This document shows, in pieces, positions 40,589 to 50,581 of a stretch of DNA of 64,000 nt. Source of the stretch: Candidatus Dechloromonas phosphorivorans (GTDB lineage Bacteria; Pseudomonadota; Gammaproteobacteria; Burkholderiales; Rhodocyclaceae); the NCBI GenBank assembly GCA_016714975.1, contig JADKBR010000001.1, positions 687,421 to 751,420 on the forward strand, given 5' to 3'. The position numbers were made by a program, and so were the translations under genes. Under the pieces are notes generated by a model that had not been told where the DNA came from, did not search any database, and was given only the letters and a program-made list of their open reading frames with translations. How positions within the stretch are numbered: position 1 is the first letter of the stretch; each line of letters opens with the position of its first letter.

Positions 40589-43500
40589 TTATGACAGGCG
40601 CCTGAACTTCAGCAAGGCATAAATCGCCGGAATCACCGCCAGCGTCAGCACGGTCGATGAAATCATGCCGCCGACCATCGGCGCGGCGATGCGGCTCATG
40701 ACTTCGGCGCCGGTGCCGGTGCCCCACAGGATGGGCAGCAGGCCGGCCATGATGGCGGTGACGGTCATCATCTTGGGGCGCACGCGCTCGACGGCGCCTT
40801 CCATGATGGCGGCGTAGAGATCGGCCGGTTGCGGTCGACGGCCTTCAGAGGCACATTTTGACTGGATCGCCGTCCACGGCGTGGTCGAGATAGATCAGCA
40901 TGATCACGCCGGTTTCCGCGGCGACGCCGGAGAGCGCGATGAAGCCGACGGCGACGGCGACCGACAGGTTGTAGCCGAGCAGCCACATCAGCCAGATGCC
41001 GCCGACCAGCGCGAACGGCACCGAGAGCATGACGATCAGCGTTTCGGTGATGCGCCGGAAGTTGAGGTAGAGCAGCAGGAAGATGATGAGCAGCGTCAGC
41101 GGCACGACGACCTTGAGCTTGGCGATGGCGCGTTCCATGTACTCGAACTGGCCGCTCCAGGTGACGTAGGTGCCGGGGGTGAATTTGACCTTTTCATTGA
41201 CCACTTTTCTCGCTTCGGCGACGTAGGAACCGATGTCGCGGTCGCGAATATCGACGTAGATGTAGGCGGAGAGCAGCGCGTTTTCGGTGCGGGATGGCCG
41301 GGGCGCCGGTGGTGATCTTGACTTCGGCGAGCTGGCCGAGCGGCACCATGGTAGCCGGCGCGCCCCATGTCGGCGGGCACCGGCACCAGCACTTCGCGGG
41401 CGATGGCCTGCGGGTCGCTGCGCAGGTCGCGCGGGTAGCGCACTGTGACGCCGAAGCGTTCGCGGCCTTCGACGGTGGTGGTGACCATTTCGCCACCGAG
41501 CGCCGCCGCCACCACGTCCATCACCTCGCCGACGCTCAGTCCGTAGCGGGCGAGCGCCCGGCGGTCGGGGACGATGTCGAGGTAGAAGCCGCCGGTAATC
41601 CGTTCGGCGAAGGCGCTGCTGGTGCCCGGCACCGCCTTGACGACGCTTTCGATTTCCTTCGCCAGGCGCTCCATCTCGACCAGATCGGTGCCGAAAATCT
41701 TGATGCCGATGGGCGTGCGGATGCCGGTGGACAGCATGTCGGTGCGCGCCTTGATCGGCATCGTCCATGAATTGGCGACGCCGGGGAACTGCAGCGCCTT
41801 GTCGAGTTCGGCGATCAGCTTGTCGGTGGTCAGGCCCGGCCGCCATTCGCTTTCTGGCTTGAGGTTGATGATGGTCTCGAACATCTCCAGCGGCGCCGGG
41901 TCGGTCGCCGTCTGCGCCCGGCCGGCCTTGCCGAAAACCGAGGCGACTTCCGGGAAGCTCTTGATGATCTTGTCCTGGGTCTGCAGCAGCTCGGCGGCCT
42001 TGGTCACCGAGAGGCCGGGCAGCGTCGTCGGCATGTAGAACAGCGTGCCTTCGTTGAGCGTCGGCATGAACTCGCTGCCCAGTCGGCTGGCCGGGATGAC
42101 ACTGACCGCCAGCACGATGGCGGCGACGGCGATGGTCGCCTTCTTCCAGTTCATCACGCCGGCGATGATCGGGCGGTAAATCCCGATCAGGAAGCGATTG
42201 ACCGGGTTCTCGGCTTCCGGCCGGATTTGGCCGCGAATGAAGAGCAGCATCAGCACCGGCACCAGCGTCACCGAAAGAAGGCGGCGGCGGCCATCGAGAA
42301 GGTTTTGGTCCATGCCAGCGGTTTGAACAGCCGCCCTTCCTGCGCCTCCAGCGCAAACACCGGCAGGAACGACACGGTAATAATCAGCAGGCTGAAAAAC
42401 AGCGCCGGGCCGACTTCCTTGCAGGCGGCGATGATGGCTTCGCTACGCGAATCGCCCGGTTGCAAACGTTCGAGGTGCTTGTGCGCGTTCTCGATCATCA
42501 CGATCGCCGCATCGATCATCGCCCCGACGGCGATGGCGATGCCGCCCAGGCTCATGATGTTGGCGTTGATGCCGAGCGCCCGCATGCCGATGAAGGCGGC
42601 GAGGATGGCGACCGGCAGCATCAGGATGGCGACCAGCGCCGAGCGCAGATGCAGCAGGAACACGATGCAGACCAGCGCGACGATCAGGCTTTCCTCGGCC
42701 AGCGTGCGCTTCAGCGTATCGATGGCGCGGTGGATCAGTTCCGAGCGGTCATAGACGGTTTCGATACGCACGCCTTCGGGCAGCCCGGCGCTGATTTCAT
42801 CGACCTTGGCCTTGAGGTTGTGGATGACCTCCAGGGCGTTCTGGCCATAACGCGCCATGGCGATACCCGATACCACTTCGCCTTCGCCGTTCAGCTCGGT
42901 CAGGCCGCGCCGCTCGTCGGCCACCAGCTCGACGCGGCCGATGTCGGCGATGCGTACCGGCGTGCCGTTCTGCGCCTTCAGCACCAGGTTTTCGATGTCA
43001 TCCCGGCCGCGCAGGTAACCGCGCCCACGCACCATGTACTCGGTCTCGGCCATCTCCAGCGTGCGCCCGCCGACATCACGATTGGAATTGCGGATCACCT
43101 CGGCGACGCGCATCAGCGGAATGCCGTAAACCTTGAGTTTTGACGGGTCGACCGTGACCTGGTACTGCTGCACGAAACCGCCGATGCTCGCCACCTCGGC
43201 CACCCCCGGCGCCTTGGCCAACTGGTAGCGCAGGTACCAGTCCTGCAAGGTGCGCAACTCGGCCAGCGTCTTGTCCTTGGCCAGCAAAGCGTATTGGTAC
43301 ACCCAGCCGACCCCGGTTGCATCGGGCCCCGAGCGTCGGCGTCACGCCTTTCGGCAGCTTGCCGGAAACCGAATTGACGTACTCCAGCACCCGCGAGCGG
43401 GCCCAGTAGATGTCGGTGCCGTCCTCGAAAATGACGTACACGAAGGAGGCGCCGAAGAAGGAGAAGCCGCGCACCACCTTCGATTTCGGCACGGAGAGCA

Positions 43501-43717
43501 GCGCCGTGGTCAGCGGATAGGTCACCTGATCCTCGACCACCTGCGGCGCCTGGCCGGGGAATTCGGTGTACAGGATGACCTGGACGTCGGAGAGATCGGG
43601 AATCGCGTCAAGTGGGGTTTTCAGCACCGACCAGATGCCGGCGATGATGATGAAGAGGGTGGCAAGGAGGACAAGGAAGCGGTTCTTGGCGGACCAGGTG
43701 ATGAGGGTGTTAAGCAT
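40589..43717 (-). CDS. cusA: CusA-type Cu/Ag RND efflux pump (frameshifted)
   Basis: Inner-membrane proton-driven pump of the HME-RND family, about 1040 residues when joined. Starts MLNTLITWSAKNRFLVLLATLF with LKTPLDAIPDLSDVQVI; then VEVTVPGQA-like periplasmic parts, YVIFEDGTDIYWARSRVLEY, the TM4 region GGIAIAVGAMIDAAIVMIENAHKHLE (with the D/E of proton relay), and the C-terminal ERVRPKMMTVTAIMAGLLPI. Frames change near 43320, 42290, 41330 and 40850. Separated from cusB by the inverted-repeat element. Metal specificity (Cu/Ag rather than Co/Zn/Cd) is inferred from CusF and the neighbouring regulator. Confidence 0.88.
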
Positions 43718-43769
43718 TGCAGGCTTTCTGCGGGGCAGCCTGGCTGGCGTGCTTTTGATTAGCTTAGGT

Positions 43770-44302
43770 TTCCGCCCTGACGCGCGGGCATACTTTCTTT
43801 TTGATGGCAAAAAGAAAGTAGCCAAAGAAAAGGCCACCCCTGGGTCGGTGCCGGCTGCGCCGGTTCCCTGTGCTACTCGGGTTGTTGGGCGGCTGGCTAA
43901 ACTCGCCTGCGGCTCAAACAACGCCAGCCGACTGACCCCAACAACCCTGCGTTGCTCGGCACCTCCCAAGGGGCCCGAAAGGCGTCTCGGCTCGACTGGC
44001 AGCCGGAAAAATGACCTGTTGCGGTCAACTGCCCAAACAGGGCGAAAATCAAAAATCTGCCGGCACCCTCTCAGCCCCGGATGGTTTACCGGGCCCCTTG
44101 GGAGATGCCGAGCAACGCAGAAATGCCGGGGGCAGTCGGCGAGCACTGTTTGAGGGGCGCAGCCCCGAGTTGCGCAGCCGCCCGGCGTTTCGAGTAGCGC
44201 AGGGAATCCGGCGCAGCCGGACACCGACCCAGGGGTGGCCTTTTCTTTGGCTACTTTCTTTTGGCCATACAAAAGAAAGTACGCCCGCCCGCAAGGCGGA
44301 AT
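43770..44302. repeat. Large inverted-repeat (hairpin) element
   Basis: Left arm 43770-43976 is the near-exact reverse complement of right arm 44091-44302; the spacer is about 115 bases. Conserved blocks include TACTTTCTTTT, GTAGCCAAAGAAAAGGCC, CACCCCTGGGTCGGTG and CTGCGTTGCTCGGC. The arms hold no intact gene; open frames in it are incidental. It lies between cusB and cusA, which are otherwise adjacent in this operon type. Similar long arm sequences recur in betaproteobacterial genomes in my memory, suggesting a non-autonomous dispersed repeat. Confidence 0.85.
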
Positions 44303-44328
44303 CCCCTGCTCAAAACAGGAAAACCCCA

Positions 44329-45840
44329 TCACTTCTTGACCAAAGAAGTCACCACCCATTCCCCCTGCCCCCGCTCCACAAACTCGAACTCAATCGCCGC
44401 CCCCGGCTTCACCCCCGCCACCAGCGAAGGATTCGCCAGCACAAAATCCATCTTCATCGCCGGCCACTTCAAACTCGCCACCGGCTCATGCGAAATCGTC
44501 ACCGTCCCCGCCGCCGCATCAACCGCATTCAAAACCCCACCGCCTGGTGTCCCACAGCAGAAGGTTTCGCGGGAGAAGCGCCCTCCGACTTCTGCATCCC
44601 TCCCAGCGCCGCTCTCAGATTGCTTTCGGCATCAATCAGGAAGTTGGCCGATGAAACGACCATTTCCCCTCGCGCACGCCCTCGAGCACCTGGACGAATT
44701 CCCCGCCCCGCTGCCCGAGTTTGACCTGTCGCGGCTCGAAGCGGCCTTCGCCCAGCTGCACGACAACGCCTGGCGCGACCCGCTGTCGATGACCGCCGAG
44801 GCCGGCACAGTCAGCACCGGCGCCGCGCCACCCGCCGGGATGTCGACGTCGGCGAACATTGCCGGCTTCAACTTGCCTTTCGGGTTGGGCAGTTCGATAC
44901 GCACCGGTACCGTCCGCGTTTCCGCCTTGAGCGTCGGATAAACGTAAGCGATGCGGCCCTTCGAAGACCTCGCCGGGGTAGGCGTTGATCTTGATCTTTG
45001 CCTTCTGGCCGACATTCACCGCCGCAATGTCCTGCTCGAAGACATCGGCCAGCACCCAGACCGCCGCCGTATCGGCGATCTGGAACAGTGTCTCGCCGGG
45101 CATGAAGCGCATGCCCTGCAGCGCCTTCTTCTCGGTGACGACGCCGCCCACCGGCGAGCGGAAGGTCAGCGTGCGTTTCGCCTCGCCCGACCTGGCCAGC
45201 GCCTTGACCTGTTCCGCGGAAATATCCCAGTTCTTCAGGCGTTGCAGGCTGGACTCGGCGAGTTGCTGCATCGCCGCCTGCGCCTCGCCGCCAGCTTCGC
45301 CCAGCTTGCCGACGCCCTGCGCGGCGAGGGCGTATTCGCGCTGCGCCGAGACCAGTTCCGGGCTGTACACCTCGAACAGCGGCTGGCCGCGGCCGACCGG
45401 CTGGCCGCTGGTATTCACATGCAGGCGCTCGATGTAGCCCTCGAACTTGGCGGTCACCGTGTAGGTGCGGCTCTCGTCGATCTCGACGCGGCCGCTGGCG
45501 CGCACGCTGCGGTCGAGGATCTGCATCTTCGCCGCTACGGTCCGGACGCCCAGTTTCTGGATTTTTCTCGGCGCTGATCTTGAGGCCGCTCCCGGCTTCA
45601 TCCTCGCCTTCGTAGACCGGCAGGTAATCCATGCCCATCGGGTCCTTCTTCGGTACCGGCGAGGTGTCAGGCAGGCCCATCGGGTTGCGGTAGAAGAGCA
45701 GCTTTTTTGCCGTTTTTGACCGTCGACCGCAGCAGACTGGGCAACGGCCTCATCGGCTTCGGCGACGCCAGCCGGTAACCGGCAAAACCGCCGGCCGCAA
45801 GGGCGATCGCGACAACAATCAGGGTTAGGCCGGTTCTCAC
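44329..45840 (-). CDS. cusB: CusB membrane-fusion protein with C-terminal CusF domain (frameshifted)
   Basis: Periplasmic adaptor between CusA and CusC. Starts at GTG 45840 overlapping the cusC stop; one membrane helix (TLIVVAIALAAGGFAGYRL), the metal-site N-terminal segment YRNPMGLPDTSPVPKKDPMGMDYLPVYEGED with its methionines, barrel-sandwich hybrid (GYIERLHVNTSGQPVGRGQPLFEVYSPELV), and a C-terminal domain NAVDAAAGTVTISHEPVASLKWPAMKMDF that is a CusF fold (WPAMKM metal site). Several frame breaks near 45690, 45590, 44950, 44790, 44660 and 44560. Fused CusB-CusF proteins are known in betaproteobacteria. Confidence 0.85.
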
Positions 45841-47084
45841 AGGTCTTCTCCGAGCAGGCGTTCGATTTCGGCCAGCCGCTGCTGCTGGCTGGCCTGGGCG
45901 CGCAGCAGCGCGAGCCTGGCGTTACGGATCTGGCGCTGGGCGTCGAGCAGCGTGGCGAAATCCACCTTGCCCGTTTCGTAGCCGGCGAGCGCCGACCTGA
46001 AAGTCAGTTCGGCCTGCGGCAACAGGCGGTTGCGGGTGATGTCCTCGGTCATGCGGGCGGCTTCCAGGTTGGCCAGCGCCGCGCCCAGTTCGCCGTTCAG
46101 CCGGTGGCCGAGCGCTTCCTTGCGCGCCGCAGCCGCTTCCAGCAGGCGCTCGGCCTCGCGTTCCTGGCTGCGGCGGGCGCCCTGCTGCAGCGGAATGTTC
46201 AGTTCCAGCATCACGGTCCACGCATCGATGCGGTCCTGTACCTGCGTCGGCTGCACGCCGACGATGAAATCCGGGAAGCGGTTGCGGTAAGCCAGGTCGC
46301 GGCTCTTCTCGGCGCCATCGATACGCGCCGCCTCGATGGCCAGTAGCGGGTTCCGGGCCTGCAGGCGTTCGCTCAGCCTGGCCGCATCGAGCCGCACCGG
46401 CAGCGGGCGCAGGCGTTCGGCTCGCCAGCGCGCGTCGGCATGGCGCGCCAGCATGGCGTTGATGAAAGTGCTCAGGTGATGGTATTCGGCTTCCATGCCG
46501 ACCACATCGCTGTCGAGCGTGCTGCGCTCGACCTGGGCGCGAATCGCATCCTGCTGCGCGGCCAGGCCGCCGGCGTAGCGTACCTGCGCGATCTGTTCGA
46601 GCTGGCGGCCGAGGGCGATGTTGTCGCGCGTCACCTGCAGCGCCCGGTGGGTCAGCCAGTATTGCGCGTAGAGGCCCTTGATGCGGGCTGCCACCTCGAC
46701 CCAGGTGTCGCTGGCGCGACCGCTGGCCTGGTTCGCCTCGGCGGCAGCAATGTCGCGCTTGAGGTCGCGCTTGCCCCAGAAAGGCAGCGGCTGCGCCAGC
46801 AGGTATTTGGTATCGCCGACCTGCGACGGCGACAGCGTCGCGCCCTGGGTGCCGTTGCGCGTGATGTTTTCCAGTTCGACGCGCAGGAACGGATCGGGCA
46901 GCGCCCCGGCCGGGCCGATCCGCTCGCGCGCCGCTTCCGCCTCCAGCCGCACCATGCGCAGGTCCGGGCTGCCCTCGCGGGCGATGGCGAGCAGCGATTC
47001 GACGCTGGCGCCGGGCAAAGGCTCGGCGTGGGCCGGAGTACCGCCAGGCCAGCAGGAGCGCGGAGAGCCGATGCCTTTGGCCAT
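45837..47084 (-). CDS. cusC: CusC-type outer-membrane efflux factor
   Basis: TolC-like channel. From about LPGASVESLLAIAREGSPDLRMVRLEAEAARERIG onward the frame is clean for about 400 residues (GTQGATLSPSQVGDTKYLLAQPLPFWGKRDLKRDIAAAEA; two long helical repeats; ends ASQQQRLAEIERLLGEDL). The signal-peptide region just after 47084 (ALRSCWPGGTPAHAEP, other frames read LSALLLAW) is disrupted by one or two base shifts, so the ATG at 47084 is a best guess. Four-base overlap with cusB. Confidence 0.8.
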   Translation of the reverse strand: MAKGIGSPRSCWPGGTPAHAEPLPGASVESLLAIAREGSPDLRMVRLEAEAARERIGPAGALPDPFLRVELENITRNGTQGATLSPSQVGDTKYLLAQPLPFWGKRDLKRDIAAAEANQASGRASDTWVEVAARIKGLYAQYWLTHRALQVTRDNIALGRQLEQIAQVRYAGGLAAQQDAIRAQVERSTLDSDVVGMEAEYHHLSTFINAMLARHADARWRAERLRPLPVRLDAARLSERLQARNPLLAIEAARIDGAEKSRDLAYRNRFPDFIVGVQPTQVQDRIDAWTVMLELNIPLQQGARRSQEREAERLLEAAAARKEALGHRLNGELGAALANLEAARMTEDITRNRLLPQAELTFRSALAGYETGKVDFATLLDAQRQIRNARLALLRAQASQQQRLAEIERLLGEDL

Positions 47085-47418
47085 TTCGTAACGGCTGACG
47101 ATGGCGTTGCCGCCCTTCATCTCGGCGGCGAAGCGGATCCTGTCGCCGGCCTTCAGCTTGTTCAGCCAGGCCTTGTCGGCGACGCCGAAAGTCATCGTCA
47201 TCGGCGGCATGCCGATGCTGTCGAGCTGGCCATGCTGGATGACGACCTCGCTGGCGGCCTTGTCGATCTTCTTCCTGACGACGCCGTCGGTGGGGGTCAG
47301 CAACGAGTGGCCGCGTTCGGACCGTTGGCGCCTGCCTTCGGCCCGCCATGGTCATGCCGGGCAGGCGAAGCTCAAGGCAGGAGAAGAGCAGACGAGAAGC
47401 AGGCGCATGGTTTTTCAT
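47076..47418 (-). CDS. cusF: CusF-like periplasmic Cu/Ag-binding chaperone (frameshifted)
   Basis: First gene of the efflux operon, starting at ATG 47418 (MKNHAPAS...). The CusF domain is clear: LTPTDGVVRKKIDKAASEVVIQHGQLDSIGMPPMTMTFGVADKAWLNKLKAGDRIRF, with the Met-rich MPPMTM segment. The signal peptide lies in another frame, with a shift near 47300. The end runs into cusC without a clear stop. Delivers Cu(I)/Ag(I) to CusB. Confidence 0.75.
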
Positions 47419-47471
47419 CCGGGGAATGCCGTGATTCTGGATGACTGTGGTCGACGTGGCGCTGACGCCAG

Positions 47472-47489
47472 GATTACAAGTTTGTAATC
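47472..47489. promoter_or_regulatory. Palindromic CusR/CopR operator
   Basis: GATTACAA, GT, TTGTAATC: a perfect 8+2+8 inverted repeat in the divergent region between cusF and cusR. It has the shape of the cop/cus boxes bound by CusR/CopR/CopR2-type response regulators (ATTACAA...TTGTAAT). It sits about 50 bases from each start, fitting control of both operons. Confidence 0.8.
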
Positions 47490-47527
47490 TGCGGACAAGC
47501 GAGGCGCTGCTCATGCAAAATGCGGCC

Positions 47528-48199
47528 ATGAAGATCCTCATCGTCGAAGACGAAGCGAAGACCGGCGACTACCTCAAGCAGGGCCTGAGCGAAGCCGGCT
47601 TCACCGCCGACCTGGTGCGCAACGGGCTAGACGGCATGCACGAAGGCCTTTCCGGCGGGTACGACCTGCTGATCCTCGACGTCAACCTGCCGGGTCTCGA
47701 CGGCTGGCAGGTGCTGAAGGCGCTGCGCGCCGCCGGGCGCGAGCTGCCGGTGCTGTTCCTGACCGCGCGCGACCAGGTCGAGGACCGGGTCAGGGGTCTG
47801 GAACTCGGCGCCGACGATTATCTGGTCAAGCCCTTCGCCTTTTCCGAACTGCTCGCCCGCGTGCGCACCCTGCTGCGTCGGGGGCGCGTCCGCGAAGCCG
47901 AGACGCTGGCCCTGGCCGATCTCGAACTGGACGTGCTGAAGCGCCGCGCCACCCGCGCCGGCAAGCGCATCGACCTGACGGCCAAGGAATTCGCGCTGCT
48001 CGAACTCTTCCTGCGCCGGCCGGGCGAAGTGCTCTCGCGCAGCTTCATCGCCTCGCAGGTGTGGGACATGAATTTCGACTCCGACACCAATGTCGTCGAA
48101 GTCGCCATCCGCCGCCTGCGCGCCAAGGTCGACGACGATTTCACACCGCGCCTGATCCACACCCTGCGCGGCATGGGCTACGTGATGGAAATCCGCTGA
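47528..48199 (+). CDS. cusR: CusR/CopR-family copper response regulator
   Basis: A 223-residue OmpR/PhoB-type regulator. Receiver domain MKILIVEDEAKTGDYLKQGL..., phospho-acceptor Asp in LLILDVNLPGLDGW, signalling Thr in VLFLTARD and Lys in DDYLVKPFAFSELLARVR; C-terminal winged helix ending IHTLRGMGYVMEIR. The KTGDYLxxGLxEAGF start is typical of heavy-metal regulators. I chose ATG 47528 over upstream starts. Pairs with cusS (next start three bases after its stop). Confidence 0.92.
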   Translation: MKILIVEDEAKTGDYLKQGLSEAGFTADLVRNGLDGMHEGLSGGYDLLILDVNLPGLDGWQVLKALRAAGRELPVLFLTARDQVEDRVRGLELGADDYLVKPFAFSELLARVRTLLRRGRVREAETLALADLELDVLKRRATRAGKRIDLTAKEFALLELFLRRPGEVLSRSFIASQVWDMNFDSDTNVVEVAIRRLRAKVDDDFTPRLIHTLRGMGYVMEIR

Positions 48200-48201
48200 T
48201 C

Positions 48202-49562
48202 GTGAGCAAATGGCGCCAATCTGTCACGCTGCGCCTGGCGCTGGCGTTCGCACTGCTGGCCGCGCTGGTTTTCGCCGCGCTCGGCATCTACCTGAGCCGC
48301 TCGGCCGACCGACACATGGCCGACCTCGACGCGCACGAACTGCTGGGAAAGCTGGAACTGGCCCGCCATGTCGGGAGAAACGAACACACCGCAGCGGCCT
48401 TCGCGGCGCGCTTCGGCGATGCGCTGGTCGGCGAGCACGGGGTGATCGTTGCGGTCGACGGCCAAAAAGGGCCATTTTTCTCCTGGCCCGACGCCGGCAA
48501 GGCGCGGGCGCTGGCCGAGGCTGCCACCGCCGTCGGCGAAACGCCGCTGCGCCTGGCGGTCGCCGGGAATGAATACCGGGCGGTGGGCGGCGCGCTCCAT
48601 ACCGGGTGGGGAGAGGAGGCGCGCGTCATCGTCGCCCGCGACATTCGTCATCACACCGATTTCCTCGACCAGTTGCGCCGCGATTTCTGGCTGGCGGTGC
48701 TGGCGGCCGCGCTGCTCACCGCCGTCGTCGGCCTGCTGGTCGCCCGCCGCGGCCTGCTTCCGGTACGCGCCATCGCCCGGGCTGCCGGGCGGATTTCCGC
48801 CGGCCGGCTGGGCGAGCGCATCGCGGAACAGGATGTGCCGGCTGAACTCGCCGAACTGGTCAGCGCCTTCAACGCCATGCTTGGCCGGCTCGAGGAATCG
48901 TTCCTGCGCCTGAGCGATTTTTCGGCCGATCTGGCGCACGAACTGCGCACGCCGATCCACACCCTGCGCATGCAGACCGAGGTTTCGCTCGCCAGGCCGC
49001 GCAGCGACGACGAATACCGCGACCTGCTGGCCTCGAGCCTCGAGGAATACGAGCGGCTGTCGCGCATCATTGGCGACATGCTGTTTCTGGCCAAGGCCGA
49101 ACATGGCCTGGTCGCGCCCGGCACGGGGGAGGTTCCTCTGCGCGGACTGTGCCAGCGGCTGGTCGAGTATTACGGCATCCTGGCCGAAAACCTCAGTCTC
49201 GAACTGCGCGGCGACGAGGTCGGCGTCCAGGGCGATCAACTGATGCTGGAACGCGCAATCGGCAACCTGCTGGTCAACGCCATCCATCACACGCCCGCAG
49301 CGGGACGGATCACGCTGGAAATCGCCAGTCAGCCAGAGTTTGCAGTCATCACCGTAACCAACTCGGGGCCACCAATTCCGCCGACGCACTCGGCACGATC
49401 TTCGATCGCTTCGTTCGCCTGAGCCCGGACCACGAGGGCAGCGGACTGGGGCTGGCCATCGCCCGCTCGATCGTCCCCGCGCACGGCGGCACCATTGCCG
49501 TTCATGCCCGCAACCAGGCCACGCAGTTCGTCATCACCATCCCGATTCACACCGCCAGTTAA
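48202..49562 (+). CDS. cusS: CusS-type heavy-metal sensor histidine kinase (frameshift near the 3' end)
   Basis: GTG start 48202, two membrane helices (LRLALAFALLAALVFAALGIYL and WLAVLAAALLTAVVGLLVA) flanking a periplasmic sensor, HAMP, H-box FSADLAHELRTPIHTLRMQ (His phosphorylated), N-box RAIGNLLVNAIHHTP. At about 49383 the frame breaks; another frame supplies LGTIFDRFVRLSPDHEGSGLGLAIARSIVPAHGG with the F and G2 boxes, ending at 49562. About 452 residues joined. HmeS/CusS family, sensing periplasmic Cu/Ag. Confidence 0.88.
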
Positions 49563-49639
49563 GCCTGGTGCTGGCCCGGCCGGCGCCGGCCGGAAGCCTG
49601 AGAATCGCCGCAAAATCCGCGTCGACCGCAACCAGCGGT

Positions 49640-50487
49640 TTATCTGCCGAACCAGTCCTCGATCTGCCGCGCGACCTCTTCCGGCTGATCGTGATGCAGC
49701 ATGTGGTCGGTGTTCTCGATCCACGCCACGCTCAGGTTGGCGAAGCAGGCCTGGCGTGCTTCCCAGTCGCCGGGGCGGGTGGCGAAGTCGCGGATGATCC
49801 AGGAGTCGCGGCCGGCGACCCAGAGCACCGGACAGGTGATCTGCCGCCAGACGGCCATCGATTCCTCCAGGCGGAACAGGTAGGGGGCAGGCGCCTTGTG
49901 CCACGGATCGCCGTTCCAGATGATGCCATGGCGGCGCTGGCCGGCCTTGTTTTCGCCGTCGCCGATGCGGGCGAGGTGCTTGGAGGAATTCGGCGCGTTC
50001 CGGTGTCAGAAAACGGTCGGTGTGCAGCAGGCGGCGCGCGAAGGCGGCGCGATCCTGATAAACGTGCATGTGCGGCGGCCTTTGCAGGGTATCCAGCCAC
50101 TGCTGATAGCGCTCCGGCGCCATCTCGGGCGCGTGCGGAGCGATCCCGAAGCCTTCCAGCGAGACGAGGCTCTCGATGCGCTCGGGCCGGATGCCGGCAT
50201 ACAGGCAGGCGATGATGCCGCCCATGCTGTGCCCGGCGATCCTGACCTTTCCCTTCCGGCGCATAGCGGTCGAGGATGGCTCGAGATCGCCGATGTGCTC
50301 GGCGAAGAAATAGGGGCGGCTCAGCCAGTCCGAGAGGCCGAAGCCGCGCCAGTCGGGGCGATGATGTTCCAGTCGCGCCGAGTTCATCGACGACGAACTG
50401 GAGCGAGGCCGAAACGTCCATCCAGCCGTGCAGCATGAACAGGGTCGGCGCCTTCGGGTTGCCCCACCGGCGGATGTGCAGGCGCAC
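49640..50487 (-). CDS. Alpha/beta hydrolase (frameshifted)
   Basis: In pieces: VRLHIRRWGNPKAPTLFMLHGWMDVSASLQFVVDEL; then in another frame VRIAGHSMGGIIACLYAGIRPERIESLVSLEGFGIA (nucleophile Ser in GHSMGG); PERYQQWLDTLQRPPHMHVYQDRAAFARRLL; then WRQITCPVLWVAGRDSWIIRDFATRP and ENTDHMLHHDQPEEVARQIEDWFG with the acid and the catalytic His. At least four frame changes. Start taken at GTG 50487; the true start may lie a little upstream. Substrate unknown. Confidence 0.75.
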
Positions 50488-50581
50488 GTCGGGGAGATCG
50501 AGATATTCGAGCGGGAAGAAGCATGTCGGAGATAATGCCGTTTCTCAAGCTGCGATTCTGACACGTGAATACGGATATCGA

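Noticed and set aside
43770..44302. Insertion sequence with transposase
   Set aside because: Arms are present but neither arms nor spacer encode a transposase-like protein.
45837..47303. Apparent CusF-CusC fusion protein of 488 residues
   Set aside because: The signal-peptide region of CusC is scrambled across frames at about 47040-47084, so the two genes are joined only by indels in a region full of them.
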